Both the position numbers and the translations under genes were made by a program. 64,000 bases of DNA from Frigoribacterium sp. PhB160 (lineage in GTDB: Bacteria > Actinomycetota > Actinomycetes > Actinomycetales > Microbacteriaceae): NCBI RefSeq assembly GCF_003751785.1, contig NZ_RKIE01000002.1:558001-622000 (forward strand), read 5' to 3'. Below are positions 48,684-60,377 of this stretch, in pieces. How positions within the stretch are numbered: the first letter of the stretch is position 1; each line of letters begins with the position of its first letter. The notes below the pieces were generated by a model, which searched no databases, was not told the DNA's origin, and saw only the letters and a program-made list of their open reading frames with translations.

Positions 48684-49958
48684 TCAGCGCAGCTCCCGGG
48701 GCACGTGGGGCGAGTACCGCGGCACGTAGCGCAGCAGGATCGCGGCCCCGACGAGGCCGAGCAGCCCCATCACCCCGCTCGCCAGCGAGATCGACACGAC
48801 GGCCGTGAGGCCGGAGATGAGCAGGGGAGCCGCCGCGCTGCCGGCGTCGCCCGTGAACCGCCAGGCGCCGAGGAACGGCGCCGGGTCGGCGCGGTCGGCG
48901 AGGTCGGCGCCGAGCGTCATGAGGATGCCGCTGCCGATCCCGTTCGCGAGCGACATGACCATCGCCACGGCGACGAACCAGCCCACGCGGGCGTCGAGGT
49001 CGTGGGTCAGCGAGAGCGCGAGGTACGAGACCGAGAGCCCGACCATGGACGGCACGGCGCTCCAGAGGCGCCCCCACCGGTCCATGATCTGGCCGCTCGT
49101 GTAGAACAGCGCGAAGTCGACGGCCCCCGCGACGCCGATGATGAGCGCCGTCTGCGGGGCGCTGACGCCGATGCTGACCGCCCACAGCGGGAGGATCACC
49201 TGTCGGCCGGCCCGCATCGCGCCGATGAGCGCCGCGCCGCTGCCGAGCTTGACGAGCACCGCGCGGTGGCGGGCGAGCGTGCGGAACAGGCCCTCCGCCT
49301 CCTTCGCGACCTTCTCCTCGCCGGGGGTGAGCACCTCGCCGGGCGGCACGGCCGCGGCCTCCGCCCGGCGCTCGCGGAGGACGGCCGTCGGGTCGCGCAG
49401 CACCAGCAGCACGCCGGCGGCGCCGAGGCAGCCGACGACGTGGATCCAGAACGCCGACTGCGTCGAGCCGGTGAGGTGGATGGCGCCGGCCGAGAGGAAG
49501 GGGCCGACGAAGTAGCCGAGCCGGAAGACGCCGCCGAGGCTCGACAGGGCGCGGGCCCGGATCTCGACCGGGACGAAGCTCGTCATGAAGGCGTGCCGAG
49601 CGAGGGCGAAGACCGCCGTCGAGAGGCCGACGAGCAGCACGCCGAGGGCCAGCACCCACTCGTCCGGCGCCCACACGCACGTCAGCAGCCCGACGATGCT
49701 GACGAGGGCCGCGCCGATCATGGCGGTGCGCTCGCCGATGCGCGAGACGAGCCAGCCGCTCGGGACGTCGCCGATGAGCTCGCCGACGAGGATGAGCGCA
49801 GCCACGAACGCGGCGAACGGCAGCGAGGCGCCGAGGTCGCTCGCGACCACGGGGATGATCGGGATGATCGCCCCCTCGCCGATGGCGAAGAGCGCCGCGG
49901 GCAGGAACGCCGAGAGGGCCACCGACCGGAGCCGGGGTGCGGGGGAGGGCTGCGACAT
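48684..49958 (-). CDS. MFS transporter
   Basis: A 424-residue major facilitator with 12 predicted membrane helices. The loop between helices 2 and 3 carries the MFS motif A in the form GDVPSGWLVSRIGERTAM. The central cytoplasmic loop (RERRAEAAAVPPGEVLTPGEE) is polar. It resembles the drug/metabolite efflux branch (FFVGPFL, ARQVILPLWAVSIG) but the substrate cannot be read from sequence. The ATG start has TAGTCT 10 nt upstream. It is divergent from mnmA across 41 nt. Confidence 0.85.
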   Translation of the reverse strand: MSQPSPAPRLRSVALSAFLPAALFAIGEGAIIPIIPVVASDLGASLPFAAFVAALILVGELIGDVPSGWLVSRIGERTAMIGAALVSIVGLLTCVWAPDEWVLALGVLLVGLSTAVFALARHAFMTSFVPVEIRARALSSLGGVFRLGYFVGPFLSAGAIHLTGSTQSAFWIHVVGCLGAAGVLLVLRDPTAVLRERRAEAAAVPPGEVLTPGEEKVAKEAEGLFRTLARHRAVLVKLGSGAALIGAMRAGRQVILPLWAVSIGVSAPQTALIIGVAGAVDFALFYTSGQIMDRWGRLWSAVPSMVGLSVSYLALSLTHDLDARVGWFVAVAMVMSLANGIGSGILMTLGADLADRADPAPFLGAWRFTGDAGSAAAPLLISGLTAVVSISLASGVMGLLGLVGAAILLRYVPRYSPHVPRELR

Positions 49959-49968
49959 GACGCCCGCC

Positions 49969-49974
49969 AGACTA
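49969..49974 (-). promoter_or_regulatory. -10 element TAGTCT of the MFS gene
   Basis: TAGTCT on the minus strand, 10 nt before ATG 49958; back-to-back with the mnmA promoter. Confidence 0.45.
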
Positions 49975-49987
49975 TGCCCGGCCTGCC

Positions 49988-49993
49988 TACACT
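49988..49993 (+). promoter_or_regulatory. -10 element TACACT, leaderless promoter of mnmA
   Basis: TACACT ends 6 nt before ATG 50000. Confidence 0.6.
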
Positions 49994-49999
49994 TGTCGG

Positions 50000-51118
50000 A
50001 TGAAGGTTCTCGCAGCGATGAGCGGCGGCGTCGACTCGGCGGTCGCCGCGGCCCGGGCCGTCGAGGCCGGCCACGACGTGGTCGGGGTGCACCTCGCCCT
50101 CAGCCGCATGCCCGGCACCCTCCGCACCGGCAGCCGCGGCTGCTGCACCATCGAGGACTCGATGGACGCCCAGCGGGCCGCCGACGTGATCGGCATCCCC
50201 TACTACGTGTGGGACTTCTCCGAGCGGTTCAAGCTCGACGTCGTCGACGACTTCGTCGCCGAGTACTCGGCCGGTCGCACCCCGAACCCCTGCATGCGCT
50301 GCAACGAGCGCATCAAGTTCGCGGCGCTGCTCGAGAAGGCGCTCGCCCTCGGGTTCGACGCCGTCTGCACGGGGCACTACGCGACCGTGCTCGACGACGG
50401 GCGGGGCGGGCACGAGCTGCACCGCGCCTCCGCGTGGGCGAAGGACCAGTCGTACGTGCTCGGCGTGCTGACCTCGGAGCAGCTGGCGCACTCGATGTTC
50501 CCGCTCGGCGCGACGCCCTCGAAGGCCGAGGTGCGCGCCGAGGCGGCCGCGCGCGGCCTCAGCGTCGCGGCGAAGCCCGACAGCCACGACATCTGCTTCA
50601 TCCCCGACGGCGACACCCGCGGCTGGCTGGCCGAGCGGGTCGGCGCGGAGCCGGGCGCGATCCTCGACCGCTCGGGGCAGGCGATCGGCACGCACCAGGG
50701 CGCTCACGCCTTCACGGTCGGCCAGCGCAAGGGGCTCGCGATCGGCTTCCCCTCCGACGACGGCAAGCCGCGCTTCGTGCTCGAGGTGCGCCCGGTCGAC
50801 AACACCGTGGTGGTGGGGCCGAAGGAGGCGCTCGACATCGCCGAGATCGCCGGCGGCTCGTTCACGTGGGCCGGCCGCGCGCCGGTCGACCCCGCCACGG
50901 CGTTCGGGTGCGACGTGCAGATCAGGGCCCACGCCGACCCGGTGCCCGCCGTCGCGCGGGTGTCGGTGGCGGAGGGTAGGACGGAACTCGTGATCACACC
51001 CAACGAGCCCCTCAGCGGCGTCGCCCCCGGGCAGACCGCCGTCGTCTACGTCGGCACCCGCGTGCTCGGCCAGTGCACCATCGACCGCACGGTCAGCGCC
51101 GTGCCCGTCCCGGCCTAG
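50000..51118 (+). CDS. mnmA: tRNA-specific 2-thiouridylase MnmA
   Basis: A 372-residue enzyme that thiolates U34 of tRNA-Lys, -Glu and -Gln. PP-loop motif [17 protein letters not shown] (ATP binding). The catalytic Cys lies in [14 protein letters not shown] (first Cys) and the persulfide-bearing partner in [31 protein letters not shown] and [12 protein letters not shown] are further conserved parts. It is followed by ligA 9 nt later, so the two form an operon, with a leaderless mnmA start. Confidence 0.95.
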   Translation: MKVLAAMSGGVDSAVAAARAVEAGHDVVGVHLALSRMPGTLRTGSRGCCTIEDSMDAQRAADVIGIPYYVWDFSERFKLDVVDDFVAEYSAGRTPNPCMRCNERIKFAALLEKALALGFDAVCTGHYATVLDDGRGGHELHRASAWAKDQSYVLGVLTSEQLAHSMFPLGATPSKAEVRAEAAARGLSVAAKPDSHDICFIPDGDTRGWLAERVGAEPGAILDRSGQAIGTHQGAHAFTVGQRKGLAIGFPSDDGKPRFVLEVRPVDNTVVVGPKEALDIAEIAGGSFTWAGRAPVDPATAFGCDVQIRAHADPVPAVARVSVAEGRTELVITPNEPLSGVAPGQTAVVYVGTRVLGQCTIDRTVSAVPVPA

Positions 51119-53446
<2,328 letters not shown>

Positions 53447-53476
53447 ATCCCCTGGCCCTGCGAGGGGGGCCGCTCC

Positions 53477-53482
53477 TAGGAT
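53477..53482 (+). promoter_or_regulatory. -10 element TAGGAT before the DUF1023 gene
   Basis: TAGGAT 42 nt upstream of the GTG at 53525; the leader contains GGAGCTGGGG as a possible ribosome binding site. Confidence 0.4.
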
Positions 53483-53524
53483 GTGAGGACGCATCGACAC
53501 TGGCTGTAGGGAGCTGGGGTACAG

Positions 53525-55078
53525 GTGCGTATCGAGGGGGAAAGACCCGACGTGCTGTTCCTCGTTGCAGCCATCCTTTCTGCGTCGATCCATCTCGCAG
53601 GGGTGGTCGAAGTCCCTGGCGTGCCTCCGGCCGCCTCGGCGGCCTCCCCGGGCGCCTCCGGGCTCGCCGTCCTGCCGCAGCCGAGGGCGGACGTGACGCT
53701 CGCCGCCCTCGTCACGAGGTCGGACGACGCAGCCCCGTCCGAGGTGGTCGTGACCCCCGCAGCCCCGGCCGAGGCGGCCGAGACCGAGCCGCTCGCGGCG
53801 TGCGCGGCGATCGCCGGGCGGCCGACGGAGCCGTCGCCGGGCGACGACGCGACCGACCCGACGGCGCAGGCGTGCCTCGACGGGCTGGCCAGCGCCTCCT
53901 CGTCGGAGGTGTCGCGCTGGGCCGCCTCGTTCGACGCCGACGGCGACACGGCGTCGACGGTCGTCGCGGCGCTCACCCGCGGCGTCGACGCCCCGCGCAC
54001 GGCCGCCTGGTGGGCCGGCCTCGACGGCTCGCGGCAGCTCTCGCTGACCGGCGACCTGCCGGGCGTCGTCGGCGAGCTCGAGGGCGTGCCCTACGACGTG
54101 CGCGACCAGGCGAACCGGCTCTTCCTCGCCGCGGCGACGAGCGAGCTCCGCGCCCGGCTCGACTCCGGCCTGGCGCAGGACGGCGACGCCGCCCGGCTGC
54201 GCATGCTGCAGCAGGTGCAGCTGGCCCTCCGCGACCACGAGGCCGGCGACGCCGACCGGCAGCTGGTCGTGCTCGACACCGTGATGCCCGGCCGGGCCGC
54301 CGTCGCGATCGGACACCTCGACACCGCCGACGACGTCAGCGTGCTCGTGCCCGGCATGTTCTTCACCGTCGGCGGCCAGCTCGTCGACTGGTCGACGACC
54401 GCAGGCGAGCTGTGGGACGAGCAGCGCTCGTGGTCGTACCTGCTCGGCCGCCCGGACGCGCAGCTCGACACGACCGCCGTGGTGGCCTGGATGGGCTACC
54501 GCACGCCCGACCTCACCAACGTCTACGACCTCGGCCTCGCGACCGCGGGGGCCGAGCGCCTCGAGGACGCGATCTCCGGGCTCGACGCCGCCCGTGCCTC
54601 CGACCCCGCCCGGGTCACCGTGATCGCCCACTCGTACGGCTCGACGACGGCCACGCTCGCCCTGTCGTCGGGCCGCGTCTCGGTCGACTCGCTGGCGCTG
54701 CTCGGCTCGCCCGGCAGCGTCGTGCCGACGGTCGGGCAGCTCGCCGTGACGGACGGCGACGTCTACGCCGCGGCCGGCAGCTTCGACCCCGTGGCGGGCA
54801 GCGGCTACTTCGGGGCCGACCCCGCGACCGGCGGCTTCGGCGCCGTGATCCTGCACACCGGGGGAGGCGCGGACGCCGTCACGGGACGCGCCCTCGGAGC
54901 AGCGCTCGGCCACAACGACTACCTCCGCCCCGGCACCGAGTCGCTGCGCAGCCTCGCCCTCGTGGGCCTGGGCCGCGGCGACCTCGTCGACGGGCGGGCG
55001 CCGAGCCCCGACGACCCGACGCCCACGGCGCCCGACATCTCGCTCGTGCGGCCGCAGGACGTGCTGCTGCGCGACTGA
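53525..55078 (+). CDS. DUF1023 alpha/beta hydrolase, exported
   Basis: A 517-residue protein. The N-terminal hydrophobic stretch (about residues 8-28) is a signal peptide or anchor, followed by an Ala/Pro-rich region. The DUF1023 catalytic domain occupies the C-terminal half: nucleophile Ser in VTVIAHSYGSTTATLAL, preceded by SVLVPGMFFTVGGQLVDWS and followed by ALLGSPGSVVP. The terminal GHNDYLRPGTESLRSLA supplies the catalytic His. Substrate unknown. The start GTG and the stop are clear; it is probably monocistronic. Confidence 0.82.
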   Translation: MRIEGERPDVLFLVAAILSASIHLAGVVEVPGVPPAASAASPGASGLAVLPQPRADVTLAALVTRSDDAAPSEVVVTPAAPAEAAETEPLAACAAIAGRPTEPSPGDDATDPTAQACLDGLASASSSEVSRWAASFDADGDTASTVVAALTRGVDAPRTAAWWAGLDGSRQLSLTGDLPGVVGELEGVPYDVRDQANRLFLAAATSELRARLDSGLAQDGDAARLRMLQQVQLALRDHEAGDADRQLVVLDTVMPGRAAVAIGHLDTADDVSVLVPGMFFTVGGQLVDWSTTAGELWDEQRSWSYLLGRPDAQLDTTAVVAWMGYRTPDLTNVYDLGLATAGAERLEDAISGLDAARASDPARVTVIAHSYGSTTATLALSSGRVSVDSLALLGSPGSVVPTVGQLAVTDGDVYAAAGSFDPVAGSGYFGADPATGGFGAVILHTGGGADAVTGRALGAALGHNDYLRPGTESLRSLALVGLGRGDLVDGRAPSPDDPTPTAPDISLVRPQDVLLRD

Positions 55079-55105
55079 CCGGCCGCCGGGCCCGGCACCG
55101 CCCCG

Positions 55106-55111
55106 TAGAAT
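55106..55111 (+). promoter_or_regulatory. -10 element TAGAAT of the gatCAB operon
   Basis: TAGAAT gives a ~45-nt leader before ATG 55163. Confidence 0.5.
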
Positions 55112-55116
55112 CGTGC

Positions 55117-55137
55117 GGTGCCGCCGACCGCGGCACC
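55117..55137 (+). promoter_or_regulatory. Stem-loop in the gatC leader
   Basis: GGTGCCGC-CGACC-GCGGCACC, perfect 8-bp stem with a 5-nt loop at the 5' end of the predicted mRNA. It may stabilise the message or attenuate; no riboswitch consensus is seen. Confidence 0.45.
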
Positions 55138-55162
55138 CCGACGACCCCCGTGACGGAGCAGC

Positions 55163-55462
55163 ATGTCTGAAATCACGCGCGAGCAGGTCGAGCACCTCGC
55201 CGGTCTCGCCCGCATCGCCCTCACCCCCGACGAGATCGACACGATGACCCGCGAGCTGGGCCAGATCGTCGACAACGTCGCCAAGGTGCGAGAGGTGGCG
55301 ACCGACGACGTCCCCGCGACGAGCCACCCCATCCCGCTCGAGAACGTGTTCCGCGCCGACGTCGTGGGCGAGACGCTCACGGTCGAGCAGGCGCTCTCGG
55401 GGGCCCCCGACCACGACGGCTCGCGCTTCCGCGTGACCGCGATCCTGGGAGAAGAACAGTAG
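55163..55462 (+). CDS. gatC: Asp-tRNA(Asn)/Glu-tRNA(Gln) amidotransferase subunit C
   Basis: A 99-residue subunit that holds GatA and GatB together. Conserved parts: [59 protein letters not shown] and the terminal [13 protein letters not shown]. Normal family length. ATG with GGAG 5 nt upstream; gatA starts 2 nt after its stop. Confidence 0.95.
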   Translation: MSEITREQVEHLAGLARIALTPDEIDTMTRELGQIVDNVAKVREVATDDVPATSHPIPLENVFRADVVGETLTVEQALSGAPDHDGSRFRVTAILGEEQ

Positions 55463-55464
55463 AG

Positions 55465-57015
55465 ATGACCGACGCCTCCTCCCTGGTCCGCCTCAGCGCG
55501 GCCGACCTGTCCGCGAAGCTCACCGCCGGCGACGTCTCCGCCGTCGAGGTCGCCCAGGCGCACCTCGACCGCATCGCCGCCGTCGACGGCGACGTGCACG
55601 CCTTCCTCCACGTCAGCGACGCCGCCCTCACGACGGCGGCGGACGTCGACCGTCGCCGCGCCGCGGGCGAGTCGATGGGCGCGCTCGCCGGCGTGCCGAT
55701 CGCCGTCAAGGACGTCCTCTGCACGATCGACATGCCGTCGACCTCGGGCAGCAAGATCCTCGAGGGCTGGGTGCCCCCGTACGACGCGACCGTGGTGCGC
55801 AAGATCCGCGCCGCCGACCTCGTCCCCCTCGGCAAGACGAACATGGACGAGTTCGCCATGGGCTCGTCGACCGAGTTCTCGGCCTACGGACCGACGCACA
55901 ACCCGTGGTCGCTCGACCGCATCCCCGGCGGCTCGGGCGGCGGCTCGGCCGCGGCCGTCGCCGCCTTCGAGGCCCCCCTGGCGCTCGGCAGCGACACCGG
56001 TGGCTCCATCCGCCAGCCCGGCGCCGTCACCGGCACGGTCGGCGTGAAGCCGACCTACGGCTCGGTCAGCCGCTACGGCGCCATCGCGCTCGCGAGCTCG
56101 CTCGACCAGGTCGGACCGGTCAGCCGCACCGTGCTCGACTCCGCGCTGCTGCACGACGTCATCAAGGGGCACGACCCCCGCGACTCGACCTCGCTGCGCG
56201 ACGAGTGGCCCTCGTTCGCCGACGCCGCCCGCGCCGGCCTCGCCGGCGACGCCCTCCGCGGCGTGCGGATCGGCGTGGTGAAGGAGCTGAACGGCGACGG
56301 CTTCCAGACGGGCGTCAAGACCCGGTTCGCCGAGGCCCTCGCGCTGATGGCCGGCGCCGGCGCCGAGATCGTCGAGGTCTCGGCCCCGAGCTTCGAGCAC
56401 GCGATCAGCGCGTACTACCTCATCCTGCCGGCGGAGGCGTCGTCCAACCTCGCGAAGTTCGACTCGGTGCGCTTCGGCCTCCGCGTCGTGCCCGAGGGAC
56501 GCGGCACCGTCGAGGACGTCATGGCCGCGACCCGTGAGGCCGGCTTCGGCCCCGAGGTCAAGCGCCGGATCATCCTCGGCACGTACGCCCTCAGCGCCGG
56601 CTACTACGACGCCTACTACGGCAGCGCGCAGAAGGTGCGGACGCTCGTGCAGCGCGACTTCGCCGCCGCGTTCGACCAGGTCGACGTGCTCGTCTCGCCG
56701 TCGGCGCCCACCACGGCGTTCCCGCTCGGCGAGAAGCTCGACGACCCGCTGTCGATGTACCTCAACGACATCACGACGATCCCCGCGAACCTGGCCGGCG
56801 TGCCCGGCATCACGGTGCCGATGGGCCTCGCGGAGGAGGACGGCCTGCCGACGGGGCTCCAGTTCATGGCCCCCGCCCGCGAGGACGCCCGCCTGTACAC
56901 CTACGGCGCCGCGCTCGAGCAGCTGCTCGAGCAGGGCTGGGGCCGCACGCTCATCTCGCGTGCCCCCGACCTCAGCGCCACCGAGCAGAACGCCGCCACC
57001 GAGGGAGTCATCTGA
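55465..57015 (+). CDS. gatA: Asp-tRNA(Asn)/Glu-tRNA(Gln) amidotransferase subunit A
   Basis: A 516-residue amidase-signature enzyme that hydrolyses glutamine and sends ammonia to GatB. Catalytic Ser-cisSer-Lys triad: Lys in [14 protein letters not shown] (about residue 81), cis-Ser and nucleophile Ser in [17 protein letters not shown] and [12 protein letters not shown] (about residues 155-183). [16 protein letters not shown] is diagnostic. The last base of its stop is shared with the gatB ATG (TGATG). Confidence 0.96.
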   Translation: MTDASSLVRLSAADLSAKLTAGDVSAVEVAQAHLDRIAAVDGDVHAFLHVSDAALTTAADVDRRRAAGESMGALAGVPIAVKDVLCTIDMPSTSGSKILEGWVPPYDATVVRKIRAADLVPLGKTNMDEFAMGSSTEFSAYGPTHNPWSLDRIPGGSGGGSAAAVAAFEAPLALGSDTGGSIRQPGAVTGTVGVKPTYGSVSRYGAIALASSLDQVGPVSRTVLDSALLHDVIKGHDPRDSTSLRDEWPSFADAARAGLAGDALRGVRIGVVKELNGDGFQTGVKTRFAEALALMAGAGAEIVEVSAPSFEHAISAYYLILPAEASSNLAKFDSVRFGLRVVPEGRGTVEDVMAATREAGFGPEVKRRIILGTYALSAGYYDAYYGSAQKVRTLVQRDFAAAFDQVDVLVSPSAPTTAFPLGEKLDDPLSMYLNDITTIPANLAGVPGITVPMGLAEEDGLPTGLQFMAPAREDARLYTYGAALEQLLEQGWGRTLISRAPDLSATEQNAATEGVI

Positions 57016-58514
57016 TGGCCAAGGCAGACCTGATGGACTACGACGAGGCCCTGCAGAAGTACGAGGTCGTCCTCGGCTTCGAGGTGCACGTCGAGCTCGC
57101 GACGAAGACCAAGATGTTCTCCGACGCCCCGAACTTCTTCGGCGGTGCCCCGAACACCAACGTCACCCCGGTCGACCTCGGCCTGCCGGGCTCGCTGCCC
57201 GTCGTCAACGAGCAGGCCGTCCGCTACTCGATCAGCCTCGGTCTCGCGCTCGGCTGCTCGATCGCGGAGAGCTCGCGCTTCGCGCGGAAGAACTACTTCT
57301 ACCCCGACAACCCCAAGAACTACCAGGTCAGCCAATTCGACGAGCCGATCGCCTTCGAGGGCGAGGTCGAGGTCGAACTGCCCGACGGCACCGTCTTCCA
57401 CGTGCCGATCGAGCGCGCCCACATGGAGGAGGACGCCGGCAAGCTGACGCACGTCGGCGGCTCGACCGGTCGCATCCAGGGCGCCGAGTACTCGCTCGTC
57501 GACTACAACCGTGCGGGCATCCCGCTCGTCGAGATCGTCACGAAGCCGATCATCGGCGCCGGTGCCCTCGGGCCCGAGCTCGGGGCCGCGTACGTGTCGA
57601 CGATCCGCGACATCGTGCGCGCGCTCGGCGTCAGCGAGGCGCGCATGGAGCGCGGCAACCTCCGCTGCGACGCCAACGTGTCGCTGCGCCCGCACGGCCA
57701 GGAGGCGCTCGGCACGCGGACCGAGACGAAGAACGTCAACTCGTTCCGCTCGGTCGAGCGCGCGGTGCGCCACGAGATCCAGCGGCAGGCCGCGATCCTC
57801 GCCGCGGGCGGGACGATCACGCAGGAGACCCGCCACTGGCACGAAGACACCGGCCGCACCTCGGCGGGCCGCCCGAAGAGCGACGCCGACGACTACCGCT
57901 ACTTCCCCGAGCCCGACCTGCTGCCCGTCGTGCCGCCGCGCTCGCTCGTCGAGGAGCTGCGCCTCGCGCTGCCGGAGGCGCCCGTCGCGATGCGCCGCCG
58001 GCTCAAGGCCGACTGGGGCTTCGCCGACCAGGAGTTCCAGGACGTCGTCAACTCCGGCCTCCTGCAGGAGCTCGTCGACACCGTCGCGGCCGGGGCGTCG
58101 CCGCAGGCCGCCCGCAAGTGGTGGACCGGCGAGATCGCCCGCCTCGCCAACGCCGCGGGCGTCGAGGCCTCGACGCTCGTGTCGCCCCGCCACGTCAGCG
58201 AGATCGTCGCGCTCGTCGAGAGCGGCGACCTGACCGACCGCCTCGCCCGCCAGGTGCTCGAGGGCGTCGTCGCCGGCGAGGGCTCGCCCGCCGAGGTCGT
58301 GGCCTCGCGGGGCCTCGCCGTCGTCTCGGACGACGGGGCGCTCATCGCCGCCATCGACGAGGCGCTCGCCGGCCAGCCCGACGTGCTCGCGAAGATCCGC
58401 GACGGCAAGGTGCAGGCCGCCGGCGCCGTCATCGGCGCCGTCATGAAGGCCATGAAGGGCCAGGCCGACGCCGCTCGCGTGCGTGAGCTGGTGCTCGAGA
58501 GGGCCCAGGCCTGA
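57015..58514 (+). CDS. gatB: Asp-tRNA(Asn)/Glu-tRNA(Gln) amidotransferase subunit B
   Basis: A 499-residue subunit that binds and activates the mischarged tRNA. N-terminal cradle: [66 protein letters not shown] and [23 protein letters not shown]. The helical and C-terminal YqeY-like domains (about residues 300-499) close with [20 protein letters not shown]. Full family length. The operon implies that Gln-tRNA and/or Asn-tRNA are made by transamidation. Confidence 0.96.
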   Translation: MAKADLMDYDEALQKYEVVLGFEVHVELATKTKMFSDAPNFFGGAPNTNVTPVDLGLPGSLPVVNEQAVRYSISLGLALGCSIAESSRFARKNYFYPDNPKNYQVSQFDEPIAFEGEVEVELPDGTVFHVPIERAHMEEDAGKLTHVGGSTGRIQGAEYSLVDYNRAGIPLVEIVTKPIIGAGALGPELGAAYVSTIRDIVRALGVSEARMERGNLRCDANVSLRPHGQEALGTRTETKNVNSFRSVERAVRHEIQRQAAILAAGGTITQETRHWHEDTGRTSAGRPKSDADDYRYFPEPDLLPVVPPRSLVEELRLALPEAPVAMRRRLKADWGFADQEFQDVVNSGLLQELVDTVAAGASPQAARKWWTGEIARLANAAGVEASTLVSPRHVSEIVALVESGDLTDRLARQVLEGVVAGEGSPAEVVASRGLAVVSDDGALIAAIDEALAGQPDVLAKIRDGKVQAAGAVIGAVMKAMKGQADAARVRELVLERAQA

Positions 58515-58548
58515 CGCCCGCGGCGCGCCCGCGGAGGGGCGGCCGGTC

Positions 58549-59412
58549 GTGGTGACCGTGCCGCCTCTCCTGCGTGCCGCCGCGCCCGTCGGCCTCGCCC
58601 TCGCGGGCGTGGCCGTCACCCTGGCCGTCTCGTCGCGGGCGCTGCCCGAACGGGTGACGATGGTGCACCTCCAGGACGGGGGAGGCACGGCCTTCGCCGC
58701 CAGCCGGGACGACCTCCTCCTGGTGGGCGGCCTCGTCGTCGTCCTGGTCGTGCTCGCCTACCTGGTCTCCGCCGCCGCCCTCGCCTGGACCCCGGTCCGC
58801 CACCTGCTCGTGCCGCACCCCGAGTTCTGGAAGCAGACGGGGCACCGGCGCGAGCTGCGCCTCCGGCTGGCCCGGTGGCTCGCCGTCGGCGTGGCCGTCG
58901 CGCTGTGGTCGCTCGCGGCGCTCTACGTGCTGACGATGCTCGCCCAGGGCGACGGGCCGCTCTCGGCGTGGTGGATCCCGGCGGCGCTGTCCGGCGTCGT
59001 CGTGCTCGTGCAGCTCGTCGGGCTGGCGTGGGTCGTGGCGGCGGGCTTCCGGCCCGAGACCGCTCGGCCCGCGTCGAGCCGACCCGCCGCCGATCGGGCC
59101 GCGACGCCGGGCCGGGCACGGGCCGACGCGGCGGGACCGCCTGCCCGCACCCCGGCGACCCGCACGCCGCCGGCCCGGACGCCGCCGGCCCGGACCGCGC
59201 CCGGCGCGGCTGCCCCGCGCAGCGGCACGGCCGGCGCTGGCTCGGCCCGCACCGGCACCGGCACGGGAACGGCCCGGTCGGGCACGGCCCGTCCCGGTGC
59301 CGCGCGCACCGGCACCGCCCGCCCCGGGGCCGCCGACCCGACCGACGAGAAGAAGGGGCCGCCCCGCCCCTACCAGCCCCGACCCCGCCAGGGAGGTGGA
59401 CCCCGTGGATGA
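58549..59412 (+). CDS. Membrane protein of DUF1648-like type with long Ala/Pro/Arg/Thr tail
   Basis: A 287-residue protein. Residues ~8-30, 48-75, 103-128 and 140-160 are membrane helices. The segment SSRALPERVTMVHLQDGG (about 28-45) resembles the DUF1648 opening (LPxRVxxH). The last ~120 residues are low-complexity, built of TPPART, GTARPGA and RTGTA repeats, strongly basic and probably cytoplasmic and unstructured. No function is known. The GTG 58549 (or 58552) has GGAGGGG about 11 nt upstream. It overlaps the DUF3097 gene by 8 nt. Confidence 0.65.
   Translation: MVTVPPLLRAAAPVGLALAGVAVTLAVSSRALPERVTMVHLQDGGGTAFAASRDDLLLVGGLVVVLVVLAYLVSAAALAWTPVRHLLVPHPEFWKQTGHRRELRLRLARWLAVGVAVALWSLAALYVLTMLAQGDGPLSAWWIPAALSGVVVLVQLVGLAWVVAAGFRPETARPASSRPAADRAATPGRARADAAGPPARTPATRTPPARTPPARTAPGAAAPRSGTAGAGSARTGTGTGTARSGTARPGAARTGTARPGAADPTDEKKGPPRPYQPRPRQGGGPRG
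59140..59345 (+). repeat. Low-complexity codon repeats (TPPART / GTARPGA)
   Basis: GACGCCGCCGGCCCG is repeated twice, then ACC/GGC/GCC/CGC codons recur in irregular 12-21-nt units, encoding a basic Ala/Thr/Gly/Pro tail. Confidence 0.65.
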
Positions 59413-60247
59413 CGACCGCTACGGACGAGACGTGCTCAGCGGCGACTGGAAGCGCTCGGCGCGCCCGGTCGCCACGCCCACCGACGCGGTGCGCGACCTC
59501 GTCGTCGAGGAGGCGGCGAGCGGCTTCACCGGCGCGGTGGTCCGCGTCGAGGCCGGCACCGTCGAGCTGGAGGACTGGAAGGGGCGCGTCCGCGCCTTCC
59601 CGCTGACCGGCTCGTTCCTCATCGACGGGGCACCCGTGGCGCTGCGCGTCCCGAAGGCCGCTCCGCAGGGCCGAGCCCGCACGGCGTCGGGCTCGTTCGC
59701 CGTGGACGGCGCCCGAGCCCGCGTCGCCCGTCAGAGCCGCGTCTTCGTCGAGGGGCGCCACGACGCCGAGCTCGTCGAGAAGGTCTGGGGCGCCGACCTG
59801 CGCGTCGAGGGCGTCGTCGTCGAGTACCTCGAGGGCGTCGACCACCTCGCCGAGGTGCTGGACGAGTTCCGGCCGACGGCCGACCGGCGGGTCGGGGTGC
59901 TGGTCGACCACCTCGTCGCGGGCTCGAAGGAGAGCCGCATCGCCGACGCCGTCGCCCGGGGACCGCACGGCCGTCACGTGCTCGTCGTCGGCCACCCGTT
60001 CGTCGACGTCTGGCAGGCCGTCAAGCCCGCCCGCCTCGGGATGGCGGCCTGGCCGGTCGTGCCCCGGTCGGTCGAGTGGAAGCACGGCGTCTGCGAGGCC
60101 CTCGGCTGGCCCCACGACGACCAGGCCGACATCGCGGCGGCGTGGCAGCGCATCCTCGGCCGCGTGCGGGCCTACGGCGACCTGGAGCCGGCCCTGCTGG
60201 GCCGTGTCGAGCAGCTGATCGACTTCGTCACCGTCGACCAGGGCTGA
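59405..60247 (+). CDS. DUF3097 protein
   Basis: A 280-residue actinobacterial protein. Conserved parts: DRYGRDVLSGDWKRS at the N-terminus, FTGAVVRVEAGTVELEDWKG, SRVFVEGRHDAELVEKVWG, VVEYLEGVDHLAEVLDEF, RRVGVLVDHLVAGSKESRIA and WQRILGRVRAYGDLEP. The FVEGRHDAELVEKVWG...GVLVDHLV arrangement (E...DxD-like) recalls a Toprim fold, so nucleic-acid chemistry is conceivable; that is inference. The GTG has GGGAGG 9 nt upstream and overlaps the preceding gene. Confidence 0.85.
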   Translation: MDDDRYGRDVLSGDWKRSARPVATPTDAVRDLVVEEAASGFTGAVVRVEAGTVELEDWKGRVRAFPLTGSFLIDGAPVALRVPKAAPQGRARTASGSFAVDGARARVARQSRVFVEGRHDAELVEKVWGADLRVEGVVVEYLEGVDHLAEVLDEFRPTADRRVGVLVDHLVAGSKESRIADAVARGPHGRHVLVVGHPFVDVWQAVKPARLGMAAWPVVPRSVEWKHGVCEALGWPHDDQADIAAAWQRILGRVRAYGDLEPALLGRVEQLIDFVTVDQG

Positions 60248-60251
60248 CGAC

Positions 60252-60296
60252 CGGCCCCGCTCGGAGGGCGCGCCGGCGGCGCGCGCGCCGGGGCCG
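60252..60296 (+). terminator. Hairpin after the DUF3097 gene
   Basis: CGGCCCCG / CGGGGCCG outer stem with GCGCGCC-type inner pairing, 5 nt past the stop. A further GGGCC repeat follows. Confidence 0.5.
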
Positions 60297-60364
60297 TCAG
60301 GGCCGCCGGGGCCCGGTGCCCGCGAATCGCCCCGGGCCAGCGGGCCCGCACGGCCGCGGAGCCC

Positions 60365-60370
60365 TAGATT
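60365..60370 (+). promoter_or_regulatory. -10 element TAGATT, leaderless promoter of the gene at 60378
   Basis: TAGATT ends 7 nt before ATG 60378. Confidence 0.55.
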
Positions 60371-60377
60371 CATCATC

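Noticed and set aside
55100-55162. T-box or other riboswitch upstream of gatCAB
   Set aside because: Leader is only ~45 nt with a single simple hairpin; no T-box or specifier consensus.
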